Source: Microbacteriaceae bacterium (lineage in GTDB: Bacteria; Actinomycetota; Actinomycetes; Actinomycetales; Microbacteriaceae). Taken from it: a stretch of DNA of 64,000 nucleotides. A model generated the notes under the pieces. It was given only the letters and a program-made list of their open reading frames with translations. It had not been told where the DNA came from and made no database searches. The position numbers and the translations under genes were made by a program. Where the stretch lies: NCBI GenBank assembly GCA_025352325.1, contig JANXTR010000038.1, positions 29,921 through 93,920 on the forward strand, in the 5' to 3' direction. This document shows positions 44,265-52,725 of this stretch, in pieces (the stretch's first letter is position 1; the number at the start of each line of letters is the position of its first letter).

Positions 44265-45108
44265 CCAGCGACGACCTCGCCACGATCGCCGACACCAGCG
44301 CATCCACCGGCTCCCGCGCGGCGAGCGGGTTCGACAGCAACGCGAAGTCGACCTCGCCAAGCATCGGCAGTCCGAACGTCGAGGTGACAGGCACCAGGTC
44401 GCTGGGGATCAGGTTCTGCGGGAACACCGCCACTCCGATCCCGGCCCGTAGCGCCGCGAGCACGCCGTTGATCTCGCGCACGTTGCAGGTGATGCGCCAG
44501 GTACGCCCGGCATCCTCGAGGGCCCGGATGGCCGCACTCCGCGACAGCGATGGTGCCTGGTACACGATCAGCGGCACGTGCGCGCCGGGGTCGAGCTGGA
44601 GCGACTTGTGCGCCACCCAGACCAGCCGCTCGCGCCGCACCACGCGCCCGTCGGGCTGGTCGGGCTCCTGCTTCACGTAGATGAGGTCGAGCTGCCCGGC
44701 CTTGAGCCGCCGCGCCAGGGCGCCGCTCTGGTTGACCGTGAGCTCGAGGTTGATCTGCGGGTAGACCTGCCGGAAGTCGCGCAGGATCTGGGGCAGCTGC
44801 GTGAGCGCGAGATCGTCGGCCGAGCCGAAGCGTAGCCGCCCGCGCATCGCCGATCCGGTGAAGTAGGCAGCGGCTTCGTCGTGGGTGGCCAGGATGCTGC
44901 GCGCGAAGCCGAGCATGGCATCCCCGTTGTCGGTCAGCGTGACGGCCCTCGTGTCGCGGGCGACGAGTTGCCGCCCGGCGGCCACCTCGAGCTTGCGGAT
45001 CTGTTGGCTCACGGTCGGCTGACTGACCTGCAGCAGCTCGGCGGCGCGGGTGAAACTCAGCGTCTCGGCGACGGCCACGAAGGTGCGTAGCAGCGCGGGA
45101 TCGAACAA
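44251..45108 (-). CDS. LysR-family transcriptional regulator
   Basis: 285 residues. HTH: MFDPALLRTFVAVAETLSFT, RAAELLQVSQPTVSQQIRKL; then a co-inducer-binding domain (about 88-285). The C-terminus ends within the loop of the terminator hairpin. The start codon is TTG at 45108, fixed by the conserved N-terminus of the family. It is divergent from an MFS exporter across 58 bp, the classic LysR arrangement, so that gene is the probable target. Confidence 0.92.
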   Translation of the reverse strand: MFDPALLRTFVAVAETLSFTRAAELLQVSQPTVSQQIRKLEVAAGRQLVARDTRAVTLTDNGDAMLGFARSILATHDEAAAYFTGSAMRGRLRFGSADDLALTQLPQILRDFRQVYPQINLELTVNQSGALARRLKAGQLDLIYVKQEPDQPDGRVVRRERLVWVAHKSLQLDPGAHVPLIVYQAPSLSRSAAIRALEDAGRTWRITCNVREINGVLAALRAGIGVAVFPQNLIPSDLVPVTSTFGLPMLGEVDFALLSNPLAAREPVDALVSAIVARSSLGANA

Positions 45109-45166
45109 CGGAAGACCGCCTTATTGAGAAAACCAATGGGACTTATAGCCAGGATTCCATATTCGA

Positions 45167-46537
45167 ATGGATGACGCGAGCGTAACCTTGCCATCCGTGA
45201 CGAATCTCAGCGGCGTGGACCAAGAAGGAATCACGCAGCCCATCCCGATTCTCACCCAGGCGCCGCGTTGGCGTGACACCTTCATCGCCCTGCGTGCGTA
45301 CAACTACCGGCTCTACGTGATCGGCCAGCTCTTCGCCAACATCGGCGGCTGGATGCAGCGGGTCGCCATCGATTGGCTCGTGCTCGAGCTGACCGGCAAT
45401 GTCGCGCTCGTCGGTCTCACGGTCACGCTGCAGTTCGCGCCCACTCTGCTGCTCGGCCCCTGGGCCGGAGTCATCTCCGACCGCTACAACCGGCACTGCA
45501 CCCTGATCCTGACCCAGACCACCGGAACCATCTTCAACGGTCTGCTGGCGGTTCTGGTGCTGACCGGTCACGCGCAGGCCTGGATGGTGTTCCTGGTCGC
45601 GGGCATCACCGGGTGTTCGATGGCCATCGATTCGCCCTCGCGCTCCGCGTTCGTGACCGAGATGGTCGGCTCGCATCGTCTCCGGAACGCGATCACGCTG
45701 AACGCGAGCATCTTCCACCTCGGCGGTCTGCTCGGTCCCGCGATCAGCGGCGGCCTGATCACCGTCGTCGGGTCGGGCTGGTCCATCGCCATCAACGCGG
45801 GCACCTCGGGGATCGCGGTCCTCGCCCTCTCGCTGATGCGCACTCACGAGTTGCGTCGCTCGCGGCGGGTGAGCGCCGCCAAGGGCCAGATCCGCGAGGC
45901 GCTGCGCTACGCCATCCGCAAGCCGACGATATTCTGGCCGATCGTGCTGATGATGTTCGTCGCGACCTTCGGGATGAACCTGCCCGTGCTGTTCACGGCG
46001 GCGGCCAACGGCACATACGGGACCGGCGCATCCGGCTACGGGCTCTACAGCTCGTTGGCGGCGGCCGGCGCTCTCGTCGGGACCTTCCTGATCACCCGTC
46101 GGAAGTCGATCCGACTGCGCTCGATCGTGGTCGCGGTCGTCATCTACGGCGCGGTCACGGCGGTGGCCGGCTTTGCCCCGCTTTACGGCGTGTTTCTCGG
46201 CGCGATCATCGGAATCGGCATCTCCCGCATCGCGTTCGCGACCGCCGCCGAGACTCTGACTCAGTTCTCGACGAACCTCGGCATCCGCGGGCGCGTGATG
46301 TCGTTCTACATCATGGTCAACGTCGGCGGGCAGGCGGCGGGTGGACTCATCATCGGCTGGGTCGCCGAGACGTTCGGGTCACGGATTGGGTTCCTCGTCG
46401 CCGGCGGTGTCCCGTTGATCGCGGGCCTGACGGTGGCGATCATCCTGGCTCACCGCCACCAGCTGACCCTGCAGGTCAACCTGCGACGCCCGCGTGAGTT
46501 CGTGCGGATCGTGCGCCGTCCGCAACCCGCGCTCTAG
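45167..46537 (+). CDS. MFS transporter (MFS_3 / EntS-like exporter)
   Basis: 456 residues with about eleven to twelve membrane helices after a 40-residue cytoplasmic N-terminus. The family signature between TM2 and TM3 is GPWAGVISDRYNRHCTLILT, and the amphipathic stretch NYRLYVIGQLFANIGGWMQR is typical of MFS_3 carriers such as enterobactin exporter EntS. Substrates in this group are siderophores or drugs; nothing here identifies one. ATG 45167 is the first start after the divergent promoter region. Confidence 0.9.
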   Translation: MDDASVTLPSVTNLSGVDQEGITQPIPILTQAPRWRDTFIALRAYNYRLYVIGQLFANIGGWMQRVAIDWLVLELTGNVALVGLTVTLQFAPTLLLGPWAGVISDRYNRHCTLILTQTTGTIFNGLLAVLVLTGHAQAWMVFLVAGITGCSMAIDSPSRSAFVTEMVGSHRLRNAITLNASIFHLGGLLGPAISGGLITVVGSGWSIAINAGTSGIAVLALSLMRTHELRRSRRVSAAKGQIREALRYAIRKPTIFWPIVLMMFVATFGMNLPVLFTAAANGTYGTGASGYGLYSSLAAAGALVGTFLITRRKSIRLRSIVVAVVIYGAVTAVAGFAPLYGVFLGAIIGIGISRIAFATAAETLTQFSTNLGIRGRVMSFYIMVNVGGQAAGGLIIGWVAETFGSRIGFLVAGGVPLIAGLTVAIILAHRHQLTLQVNLRRPREFVRIVRRPQPAL

Positions 46538-46571
46538 CCCGAGATTCCGAAATCAGGCGCCGAGCGCCGAG

Positions 46572-47564
46572 CTAACCCGCGGCGCGCTCGGAGCGGTCGA
46601 GCAAGATCTCGAGCTCGTCGGTCGTCAGCGAGACGGTGTCGTTGCTGACCGTGCTGCCGAGGGTGGTCTGCGCGTCGTCGGTGAGGGCCGAAAGCAGCTC
46701 GACCGCATCGTCGACGATCGAGGTGGAGCGCACCTCGGTGCCGTGCAGCAGCCAGCGGGCGACCTCGAGCTCCGCGAGGAGGGTCGCGCGCTGCCGCAGC
46801 TGACGGTCGATCTGGCCGCGGGCGGCGCCGTACGCGTCGAACGCGGCATCCGTCGCTCCGGGCTGGGTGCAGCCGAGCAGCCACTGCAGGTCGAGAGCCG
46901 GGTCACCAACGCGCAGACCGTGCCAGCCCAGGATGCCGGTGACCTGGTCGGATGCCGCCAGCACCGAGTCCGAGCCCATCGAGCCATTGATCACCGTCGC
47001 GGGGTACTGCCACAGGGCCGATTCCGCTCCCGCGTGCTCCCAGCGCTGCTGCAAGGCGATCGGCACGAGTCCGGTCGCGCAGGCGCGCTCGACGAGCGAG
47101 ACCGCGGCGCGGTGGCCGTCGACGGAGTTGTGGGAGGCGAGTCCGGCATCCACCACGAAGCTCGTGGGCAGCGCGTGGACCGCCGCGATCGCCGTGCCGA
47201 TCGACGCGGCCAGCTCGGGGGTGATGTCGCCGAGCGAGATCTTGGTGCCGTAGACGAACTCGTAGACGACCGCGCGGGTGCCGGCGATCGGCACCTGGCC
47301 GGCGAAGCTCGACACGGCGAAGGGCAGGCGGGTGCGGACACCGGTGCTCAGGGCGCGCAGGGCGACCAGGTCGGCGGACTGCTCCGACTCGGCCTTCTCG
47401 CTGCGCGGCACGCGCACGATCCAGTGGCCGCCGTCGCGGGCGGTGAGGAGGGCGGCGTCGAAATCGCCGTGACCCAGCGAGCCGAAGGCTTGGGCGCCAA
47501 CGACGTCCAGCCCGGCCACGGCCGACGTCGCAAGCGCCGCTAGAGTGAAGTGGGATCTGGACAT
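46572..47564 (-). CDS. Aminoglycoside-phosphotransferase-fold protein, probable pseudokinase
   Basis: 330 residues with the APH/choline-kinase fold. The N-lobe is degenerate. In the C-lobe the catalytic loop, normally HGDLxxxNxL, reads INGSMGSDSVL (about 192-202), losing the His, catalytic Asp and metal Asn. The following metal motif, normally IDWxxxxxGDPA, reads ILGWHGLRVGDPALDLQWLL, losing its Asp. ATP-dependent phosphorylation therefore looks impossible, while the rest of the lobe is preserved. ATG 47564 is 6 nt after TACCCT. It is divergent from nudC. A binding or scaffold role is inferred. Confidence 0.75.
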   Translation of the reverse strand: MSRSHFTLAALATSAVAGLDVVGAQAFGSLGHGDFDAALLTARDGGHWIVRVPRSEKAESEQSADLVALRALSTGVRTRLPFAVSSFAGQVPIAGTRAVVYEFVYGTKISLGDITPELAASIGTAIAAVHALPTSFVVDAGLASHNSVDGHRAAVSLVERACATGLVPIALQQRWEHAGAESALWQYPATVINGSMGSDSVLAASDQVTGILGWHGLRVGDPALDLQWLLGCTQPGATDAAFDAYGAARGQIDRQLRQRATLLAELEVARWLLHGTEVRSTSIVDDAVELLSALTDDAQTTLGSTVSNDTVSLTTDELEILLDRSERAAG

Positions 47565-47638
47565 GACGACAGGGTAGGTCGGCGGATGCCCGACCCGGCC
47601 GCACGCCACGCCTTTCTCTCTCGTCCCGGAGGTACCCG

Positions 47639-48592
47639 CTGAACGACTCCTTCGGGTCCCGGCTGCCCCTGTCGCGTGCCGCGATCGATCGCGACCACCT
47701 CTCCCGGGCCCTCGGAATCGACGCGCTGCTGGCCGATCCGCTCGCCCGCGTGGTCGTGCTGCACGATCGTCAGGCGCTGATGTCGGAGCCGACGACACTC
47801 GCTCTGCCGACGCCGGGCGAGGTCGGGGAGCACGAACTCGCCGTCTATCTCGGGCGCTCGATCGTCGAGGAGCCCGAGCTGCCCGTTGGCTCGCCGATCA
47901 TCCTGCTTGTCGTCGGCGACGAGACCGCAGCAGGACTCGGCGGCAACGCCGTGTGGGGAGACCTGCGGATGCTGGGGGCCGAGTTGAGCGTCCGCGATGC
48001 GGGACTCTTCACTCAAGGCCTCGCGATCGCCAACTGGCACACGAGCTACGCGTTCTCTCCGGGGAGCGGGCGCGCCAGCATCCCGGACGCCGCGGGCTGG
48101 ACCCGGCGCGACCCCGGCGCGGGCACGCAGTCGGGCGCCGAGTCGTTCCCGCGCACCGACGCCGCGATCATCGTCGGTATCACCGACGACGACGACCGAC
48201 TGCTGCTCGGCTCCAACGCGATGTGGGAGAAGAACCGCTTCTCGCTGCTGGCCGGGTTCGTCGAACCGGGGGAGTCGCTCGAAGCGGCGGTGATCCGCGA
48301 GGTGTTCGAGGAGTCGGGCGTGCACGTCGTTGACCCGGTATACAAGGGCAGCCAGCCGTGGCCATTCCCGGCCTCACTGATGGTCGGCTTCCGGGCGCGC
48401 GTCGCGCGGGGCGCCTCGACGATCGGCAAGGCCGACGGCGAGGAGATCCTCGAGATCCGCTGGTTCAGCCGGGAGGAGATGGCGGCGCAGGTCGCCTCGG
48501 GCGAGCTCCGGCTTCCCGGTGCCACCTCGATCGCTCGCGCCATCATCGACGACTGGTACGGCGGCGAGCTGCCGGACGGCGGCCGCTGGTGA
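47639..48592 (+). CDS. nudC: NADH pyrophosphatase NudC, probable CTG start
   Basis: Cleaves NADH (and NAD caps on RNA in studied members) to NMNH and AMP. 317 residues. Nudix box GFVEPGESLEAAVIREVFEE with SGV completing it, and the NudC-specific SQPWPFPASLM. The four zinc-ribbon cysteines of classical NudC are absent; the equivalent segment is TRRDPGAGTQSGAESFPRTD. No ATG, GTG or TTG opens the frame before 47750, but conserved-looking coding (SRLPLSRAAIDRDHLSRALG) extends upstream to CTG 47639, which has GGAGGT 5 nt before it. A GTG start at 47750 would remove 37 residues. Confidence 0.82.
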   Translation: MNDSFGSRLPLSRAAIDRDHLSRALGIDALLADPLARVVVLHDRQALMSEPTTLALPTPGEVGEHELAVYLGRSIVEEPELPVGSPIILLVVGDETAAGLGGNAVWGDLRMLGAELSVRDAGLFTQGLAIANWHTSYAFSPGSGRASIPDAAGWTRRDPGAGTQSGAESFPRTDAAIIVGITDDDDRLLLGSNAMWEKNRFSLLAGFVEPGESLEAAVIREVFEESGVHVVDPVYKGSQPWPFPASLMVGFRARVARGASTIGKADGEEILEIRWFSREEMAAQVASGELRLPGATSIARAIIDDWYGGELPDGGRW

Positions 48593-48621
48593 CCTCCGCG
48601 CCGGCTGCCGGGTGATCCAGC

Positions 48622-50331
48622 ATGCCGAACCTCGACGATGAGCTGCTCGACGGGCTCGACCCCGACCAGCGCCGGGCGGCCAACGCGCTGCTCGGTCCCG
48701 TCGTCATCCTGGCGGGCGCCGGCACCGGTAAGACCCGGGCGCTGACCTACCGGATCGCGCACGGGCTGCGCACCGGCACCTACTCGCCCGGGAGCGTGCT
48801 CGCGCTCACCTTCACCACGAAGGCGGCGGCCGAGCTGCGAGAACGACTGCGGCGTCTCGGGGCGCAGGGCGCCGTCGCGCGCACCTTCCACTCGGCCGCG
48901 TTGCAGCAGCTCTCGCAGTACTGGCCCGACGTGATCGGCGGGTCGACGCCGAAGCTGGTCGAGAACAAGTCGCGCCTGATCGCCGAGGCGGGGGATGCCG
49001 CGAAGCTCCGGCTGAGCGGGGCGGTGCTGCGTGACCTCGCCGCCGAGATCGAGTGGCGCAAGACCTCCGAGTTCAGCCTCGGCCGCTACGCCACCGAGGC
49101 GCAGGACCGCCCCATGCCCACCGGACTCAGCGTGGATGCCGTGGTCGACATCCAGAAGCGCTACGAGCAGATCAAAGACGATCGTCGCCGACTCGACTTC
49201 GAGGACGTGCTGCTCGCCACCGCCGGGATGCTCGACTCCGAGCCGCGCGTGCTCGCGCAGGTGCGCTCGCAGTTCCGCTTCTTCACGGTCGACGAGTACC
49301 AGGACGTCTCTCCGCTGCAGCACCGCCTGCTCGAGCTCTGGCGGGGTGATCGCACCGACGTCTGCGTGGTCGGCGACGCCAGCCAGACCATCTACTCCTT
49401 CACCGGGGCCACCAGCTCGTATCTGCTGCGCTTCGAGAAGGAGTTCCCGCACGCCAACGTCGTGCGGCTGCAGCGCAACTACCGCTCGACGCCGAGCGTG
49501 CTGTCGCTGGCGAACCGGCTGATGAAGGGTCGCCCTGGCGCGCTCGAACTCGCGCCGACCAGCGACTCGGCCGAGCAGGTGCCCGGGGTCGCGGTGTTCG
49601 ACGACGACGTGGCCGAGGCGCGGGCGGTCGCGGATGCCGTGGCCAAGCAGGTGGCGGCCGGCACCCGACCTGAGCACATCGCGATCCTGTTCCGCGTGAA
49701 CGAGCAGGCCGTCGCGCTCGAGGCCGCCCTCACAGAGCGCGGGGTTGCGGTGCGCCAGCTCGGCGCCTCGAAGTTCTTCAAGCTGTCGTCGGTGCGGATG
49801 CTCGTCTCCGCACTGCGCGTGCAGGCCCGCTCCCACCCGGACGAGTCGATGCGGAAGGTCGTGTCTGACATCGCGCGCGAGGCTGGCTGGAGCATCCGGC
49901 CCGAAGACTCGTCGCTGCCGCGCGAGAGCTGGGACGCGCTCGACGCGATCGTGCGCTTCTCGAACGACCTGCCGGACGGCGTCTCGCTCGAGCGCTTCTC
50001 GGAAGAGCTGACCGAGCGCGAGGAGGCCAACAACGAACTGACCGTCTCGGCCGTCGTGCTCTCGACCCTGCACAGCGCGAAGGGGCTGGAGTGGGACACG
50101 GTCTTCCTCGTCGGCCTGAGCGAGGGGCTACTGCCGATCAACTACGCGCGCACGGCGGAGGGGATCGACGAGGAACGTCGCCTGCTCTACGTCGGGATCA
50201 CACGGGCACAGCGGCGGCTGCTGCTCTCCTGGTCGCGGGTCGGGTCGCGCGGCCAGCAGCGGGAGCCCAGTCGCTTTCTGCAGGAGCTGCGCAGCGGCAC
50301 TCCGCGTGCCGCGTCCACGCGCGCGAGCTGA
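48622..50331 (+). CDS. uvrD2: Superfamily I DNA helicase UvrD2-like, lacking HRDC domain
   Basis: 569-residue 3'-5' DNA helicase. Motifs: ILAGAGTGKTRALTYRIA (I), ALTFTTKAAAELRERLR (Ia), FFTVDEYQDVSPLQ (II), VVGDASQTIYSF (III), RLQRNYRSTP (IV), LSTLHSAKGLEWDTVFL (V), and RRLLYVGITRAQRRLLLSWS (VI). Mycobacterial UvrD2 is about 700 residues with a tetracysteine linker and HRDC domain; both are missing and the protein ends shortly after motif VI. It starts 29 nt after nudC. Its last 134 nt are also covered by the convergent neighbour. Confidence 0.88.
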   Translation: MPNLDDELLDGLDPDQRRAANALLGPVVILAGAGTGKTRALTYRIAHGLRTGTYSPGSVLALTFTTKAAAELRERLRRLGAQGAVARTFHSAALQQLSQYWPDVIGGSTPKLVENKSRLIAEAGDAAKLRLSGAVLRDLAAEIEWRKTSEFSLGRYATEAQDRPMPTGLSVDAVVDIQKRYEQIKDDRRRLDFEDVLLATAGMLDSEPRVLAQVRSQFRFFTVDEYQDVSPLQHRLLELWRGDRTDVCVVGDASQTIYSFTGATSSYLLRFEKEFPHANVVRLQRNYRSTPSVLSLANRLMKGRPGALELAPTSDSAEQVPGVAVFDDDVAEARAVADAVAKQVAAGTRPEHIAILFRVNEQAVALEAALTERGVAVRQLGASKFFKLSSVRMLVSALRVQARSHPDESMRKVVSDIAREAGWSIRPEDSSLPRESWDALDAIVRFSNDLPDGVSLERFSEELTEREEANNELTVSAVVLSTLHSAKGLEWDTVFLVGLSEGLLPINYARTAEGIDEERRLLYVGITRAQRRLLLSWSRVGSRGQQREPSRFLQELRSGTPRAASTRAS

Positions 50332-51085
50332 GCTCGCCGGTCGCGGCGGCCAGGCGCCAGCTGGTGGCCTCCTTGCTGGTCGAGTAGCGCGACGCGCGTA
50401 TCGAGGGCCCGGGTGCTCCGCTCCCCAGCCGCTCCCGGATCCACCGGGCCGCGAACGCCGCAGCCTCCGCGACCGCGAGCCCGCCGAGCGGGGGAGCGGG
50501 GCGGCTCCACAACTGCGTCGCGATCGCGGGCCACGCGGCATCCCGGTCGGTCGTCGTCAGCTGCACGCAGTACAGGCACGGCCCGGCACCCGGCTCGACG
50601 AACGGCCCGACGGTCACGCCCGCGTCGCCGACCACGACCGGCAGGTGCGGAATGTCGCGGCGCAACCAGGTGCCGTGATCCTCGGCCCCGATCAGCCAGC
50701 CCGCCACGATCACCGCGAGGTCGGGCGCGGGATCATCGGAAGCGCCGAGCACCCCTTCGGCCGCCAGCAGCCGTCGGAGCTCGTCGGCGAGCGCGCCCGA
50801 GCCCGTGACGACGACGCATCCGGCGGCGGCGCTGAGCGGAGCCTCGAGAACCGGCTCGAGTCGCGCCAGCAGCTGCTCCGCGGTGTCGACATGCAGCCCG
50901 AGACTCCGCGCCATCATGTCGAAGCCGCTCCGCGAGATGCCGCTGACCAGCGCCGCCACTATGCGTTCCGTGCCCTCGTCGAGGTCGTCGAGCACGGCGA
51001 GCGGGGCATCCACCCCGAACTGCAGACTGCTCGGGCTCCGCCACACCAGCGGGACCCCGACCCGCACCTTGAGCACCATGCGCAC
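50198..51085 (-). CDS. ThiF/E1-like protein of the TOMM cyclodehydratase-partner type, orphan
   Basis: 295 residues. A Rossmann-like segment (AAGCVVVTGSGALADELRRL) is followed by the E1-like/TOMM leader-binding pattern: LPVVVGDAGVTVGPFVEPGA, then GPCLYC and, near the conserved C-terminal end, WTRHAECRC. The two cysteine pairs could bind one zinc ion. Conservation seems to end about residue 252; the last 40 residues are low-complexity and read antisense through the uvrD2 3' end. The start is GTG 51085; ATG 51079 is possible. No YcaO or precursor peptide is nearby. The function is unknown. Confidence 0.65.
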   Translation of the reverse strand: MRMVLKVRVGVPLVWRSPSSLQFGVDAPLAVLDDLDEGTERIVAALVSGISRSGFDMMARSLGLHVDTAEQLLARLEPVLEAPLSAAAGCVVVTGSGALADELRRLLAAEGVLGASDDPAPDLAVIVAGWLIGAEDHGTWLRRDIPHLPVVVGDAGVTVGPFVEPGAGPCLYCVQLTTTDRDAAWPAIATQLWSRPAPPLGGLAVAEAAAFAARWIRERLGSGAPGPSIRASRYSTSKEATSWRLAAATGELSSRAWTRHAECRCAAPAESDWAPAAGRATRPATRRAAAAAVPV

Positions 51086-51141
51086 AGGATGCCGCGTGCT
51101 CGCCGATCGCGGAGCGATCCCTCCACAGCCGCCCCCAGCAT

Positions 51142-51207
51142 CCGCGAAAGTAGGTGTTGAACGCGGCTCTCAATGCTGAAAGTACGCACAACTCCGTACT
51201 TTCGCGG
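51142..51207. repeat. Nested inverted repeats between two minus-strand genes
   Basis: CCGCGAAAGTA (51142-51152) pairs with its exact complement at 51197-51207. A competing perfect hairpin uses a third copy: GAAAGTACG (51178-51186) with CGTACTTTC (51195-51203), 8-nt loop. The right arm is shared, so only one structure can form. The block lies just after the stop of the DUF2342 gene, in a 133-bp gap, and may be a terminator, attenuator or palindromic repeat. Confidence 0.6.
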
Positions 51208-51218
51208 GGAACCCGCGG

Positions 51219-52562
51219 TCAGACCTCGTGCGGCCGATTCTCGCCGTCGTCGTTGAGCAGGTCCTCGATCGCCATATCGACGTCGTCCGGGATCCGGCTG
51301 TCGGCTGTGAGGCGCGCGAGCAGGGCGGCCGGGTCGTCGATGTCGGCGTCGGAGGGGATCAGGTCCGGATGCGCCCACAGGGCATCGCGGCCCTCGTCGC
51401 CGACGGCATCCGAGATCTTCTGCCAGAGCGCCGCCGCCTCACGCAGTCGCCGGGGCCGAAGTTCGAGCCCGACAAGGGTGGAGAAAGCCGACTCGGCCGG
51501 TCCGCCTGCCGCACGTCGGCGCCGCACGGACTCGGCGATCGCGTCGCTCTTGGGGAGGCGCTTCGTCGCGGCGGCCGTGACAACATCCACCCAGCCCTCG
51601 ACGAGCGCGAGCATGGTCTCGAGCCGGGCGAGCGCGGCCAGCTGCTCCTCGCTCTTCGGCGGGATTAGGGCACCGCTGGTCATGGCCGCGCGCAGCTCTT
51701 CCGGGTTCTGCGGGTCGAAGTCCGAGGCGAGCTCTTCGAGCCGGTCGGTGTCGATCCGGATGCCGCGGGCGAAGTCGGTGATCTGCGTCAGCAGGTGCAG
51801 CCGCAGCCACTTGGCGTGGCGGAACAGTCGCGCGTGCGCAAGTTCGCGCACCGAGAGGTAGAGGCGGATCTCCTCAACCGGGATGTCGAGCCCCGCGCCG
51901 AAGCCGTCCAGATTCTGCGGGACGAGCGCGGCTTGGCGGGTCTCGCCGTCGAGCAGCGGGATGCCGACGTCCCCGCCCGAGACGACCTCACTCGAGAGCT
52001 GGCCGACGACCTGCCCGAGTTGCATGGCGAACAGGGTGCCGCCGATGTTGCGCATCAGCTGGCCAGCGTTGCCGAGCATGCCGCTCAACTCTTCGGGAGC
52101 CTGGTCTTCGAGCACGCCGGTCAGCGCGTTGGCGATGGAGTGCGCGACGGGTTCGGCGAGCTGCGTCCAGACCGGCATGGTGGCCTCGGTCCAGCCGGCG
52201 CGGGTGAGGAGCACCGGCGCGACGGTGAGTTCGGCGATCGAGGTGACCTCGTCGAGCCAGAGGGCGGCGACGTGGAGCGCCTGCTCCAGCGCGGAGGTCT
52301 CGGCCGCGGTGCTGACGACGGCGGAGTGGGCGGCGAGCCCCTTCGCCTGCTCGAGCGCGAGGCCCCAGTTGATGCCCTCGCTGCTGTTGGCCAGCGCCTG
52401 CTGCAGCTGACCGATCAGCCGTTGCACCATCTCGGGATCGTCGGGTAGCCCGGCGGCGCTCGCGAGCTTCGCCGGATCGAGATCGGTGTTGCCTGCGAGG
52501 AAATCGCGCAGCATGTCGCGGAAGTCGTCCTCGGACGGCTCGTCCCGCGAATCATCAGCCAT
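51219..52562 (-). CDS. Zinc-dependent metalloprotease-fold protein (DUF2342)
   Basis: 447 residues of the actinobacterial DUF2342 / zincin-like family (Rv3195-like). The N-terminal part (MLRDFLAGNTDLDPAKLASA) precedes the zincin core with LYLSVRELAHARLFRHAKWL. The Glu and two His of this segment (RELAHARLFRHAKW) are the likely metal and catalytic positions, although the spacing differs from a canonical HExxH. ATG 52562 is 7 nt after TACTTT. Protease activity is inferred from family annotation only. Confidence 0.85.
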   Translation of the reverse strand: MADDSRDEPSEDDFRDMLRDFLAGNTDLDPAKLASAAGLPDDPEMVQRLIGQLQQALANSSEGINWGLALEQAKGLAAHSAVVSTAAETSALEQALHVAALWLDEVTSIAELTVAPVLLTRAGWTEATMPVWTQLAEPVAHSIANALTGVLEDQAPEELSGMLGNAGQLMRNIGGTLFAMQLGQVVGQLSSEVVSGGDVGIPLLDGETRQAALVPQNLDGFGAGLDIPVEEIRLYLSVRELAHARLFRHAKWLRLHLLTQITDFARGIRIDTDRLEELASDFDPQNPEELRAAMTSGALIPPKSEEQLAALARLETMLALVEGWVDVVTAAATKRLPKSDAIAESVRRRRAAGGPAESAFSTLVGLELRPRRLREAAALWQKISDAVGDEGRDALWAHPDLIPSDADIDDPAALLARLTADSRIPDDVDMAIEDLLNDDGENRPHEV

Positions 52563-52650
52563 GCGTCCTAAAGTAGCCCTCGGCCGGTCCCCGGTCCGGG
52601 CGATTCGCTGTGGCAGTCTCCGTGAAGCCTCCGCTAGCAGCGAACGCCGC

Positions 52651-52702
52651 CCGAACGACGCCTCGGCGTCAACCCGAACGACGCCTCGGCGTCAACCCGA
52701 AC
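52651..52702. repeat. 23-bp tandem repeat with internal palindrome
   Basis: Two exact 23-bp copies (52651-52673, 52674-52696) and six bases of a third. Each contains GACGCC-TC-GGCGTC, a perfect 14-bp palindrome. The repeat lies 24 nt before the Lon-like gene start, in the 163-bp divergent gap shared with DUF2342. Confidence 0.85.
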
Positions 52703-52725
52703 CCGCCTCGACCGGAAAGATCCCG

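Noticed and set aside
46538..46571. TTCCGAAATCAGG resembling an arm of the 16.9-kb inverted repeat
   Set aside because: Only about 8 bases match and there is no second arm or direct repeat.
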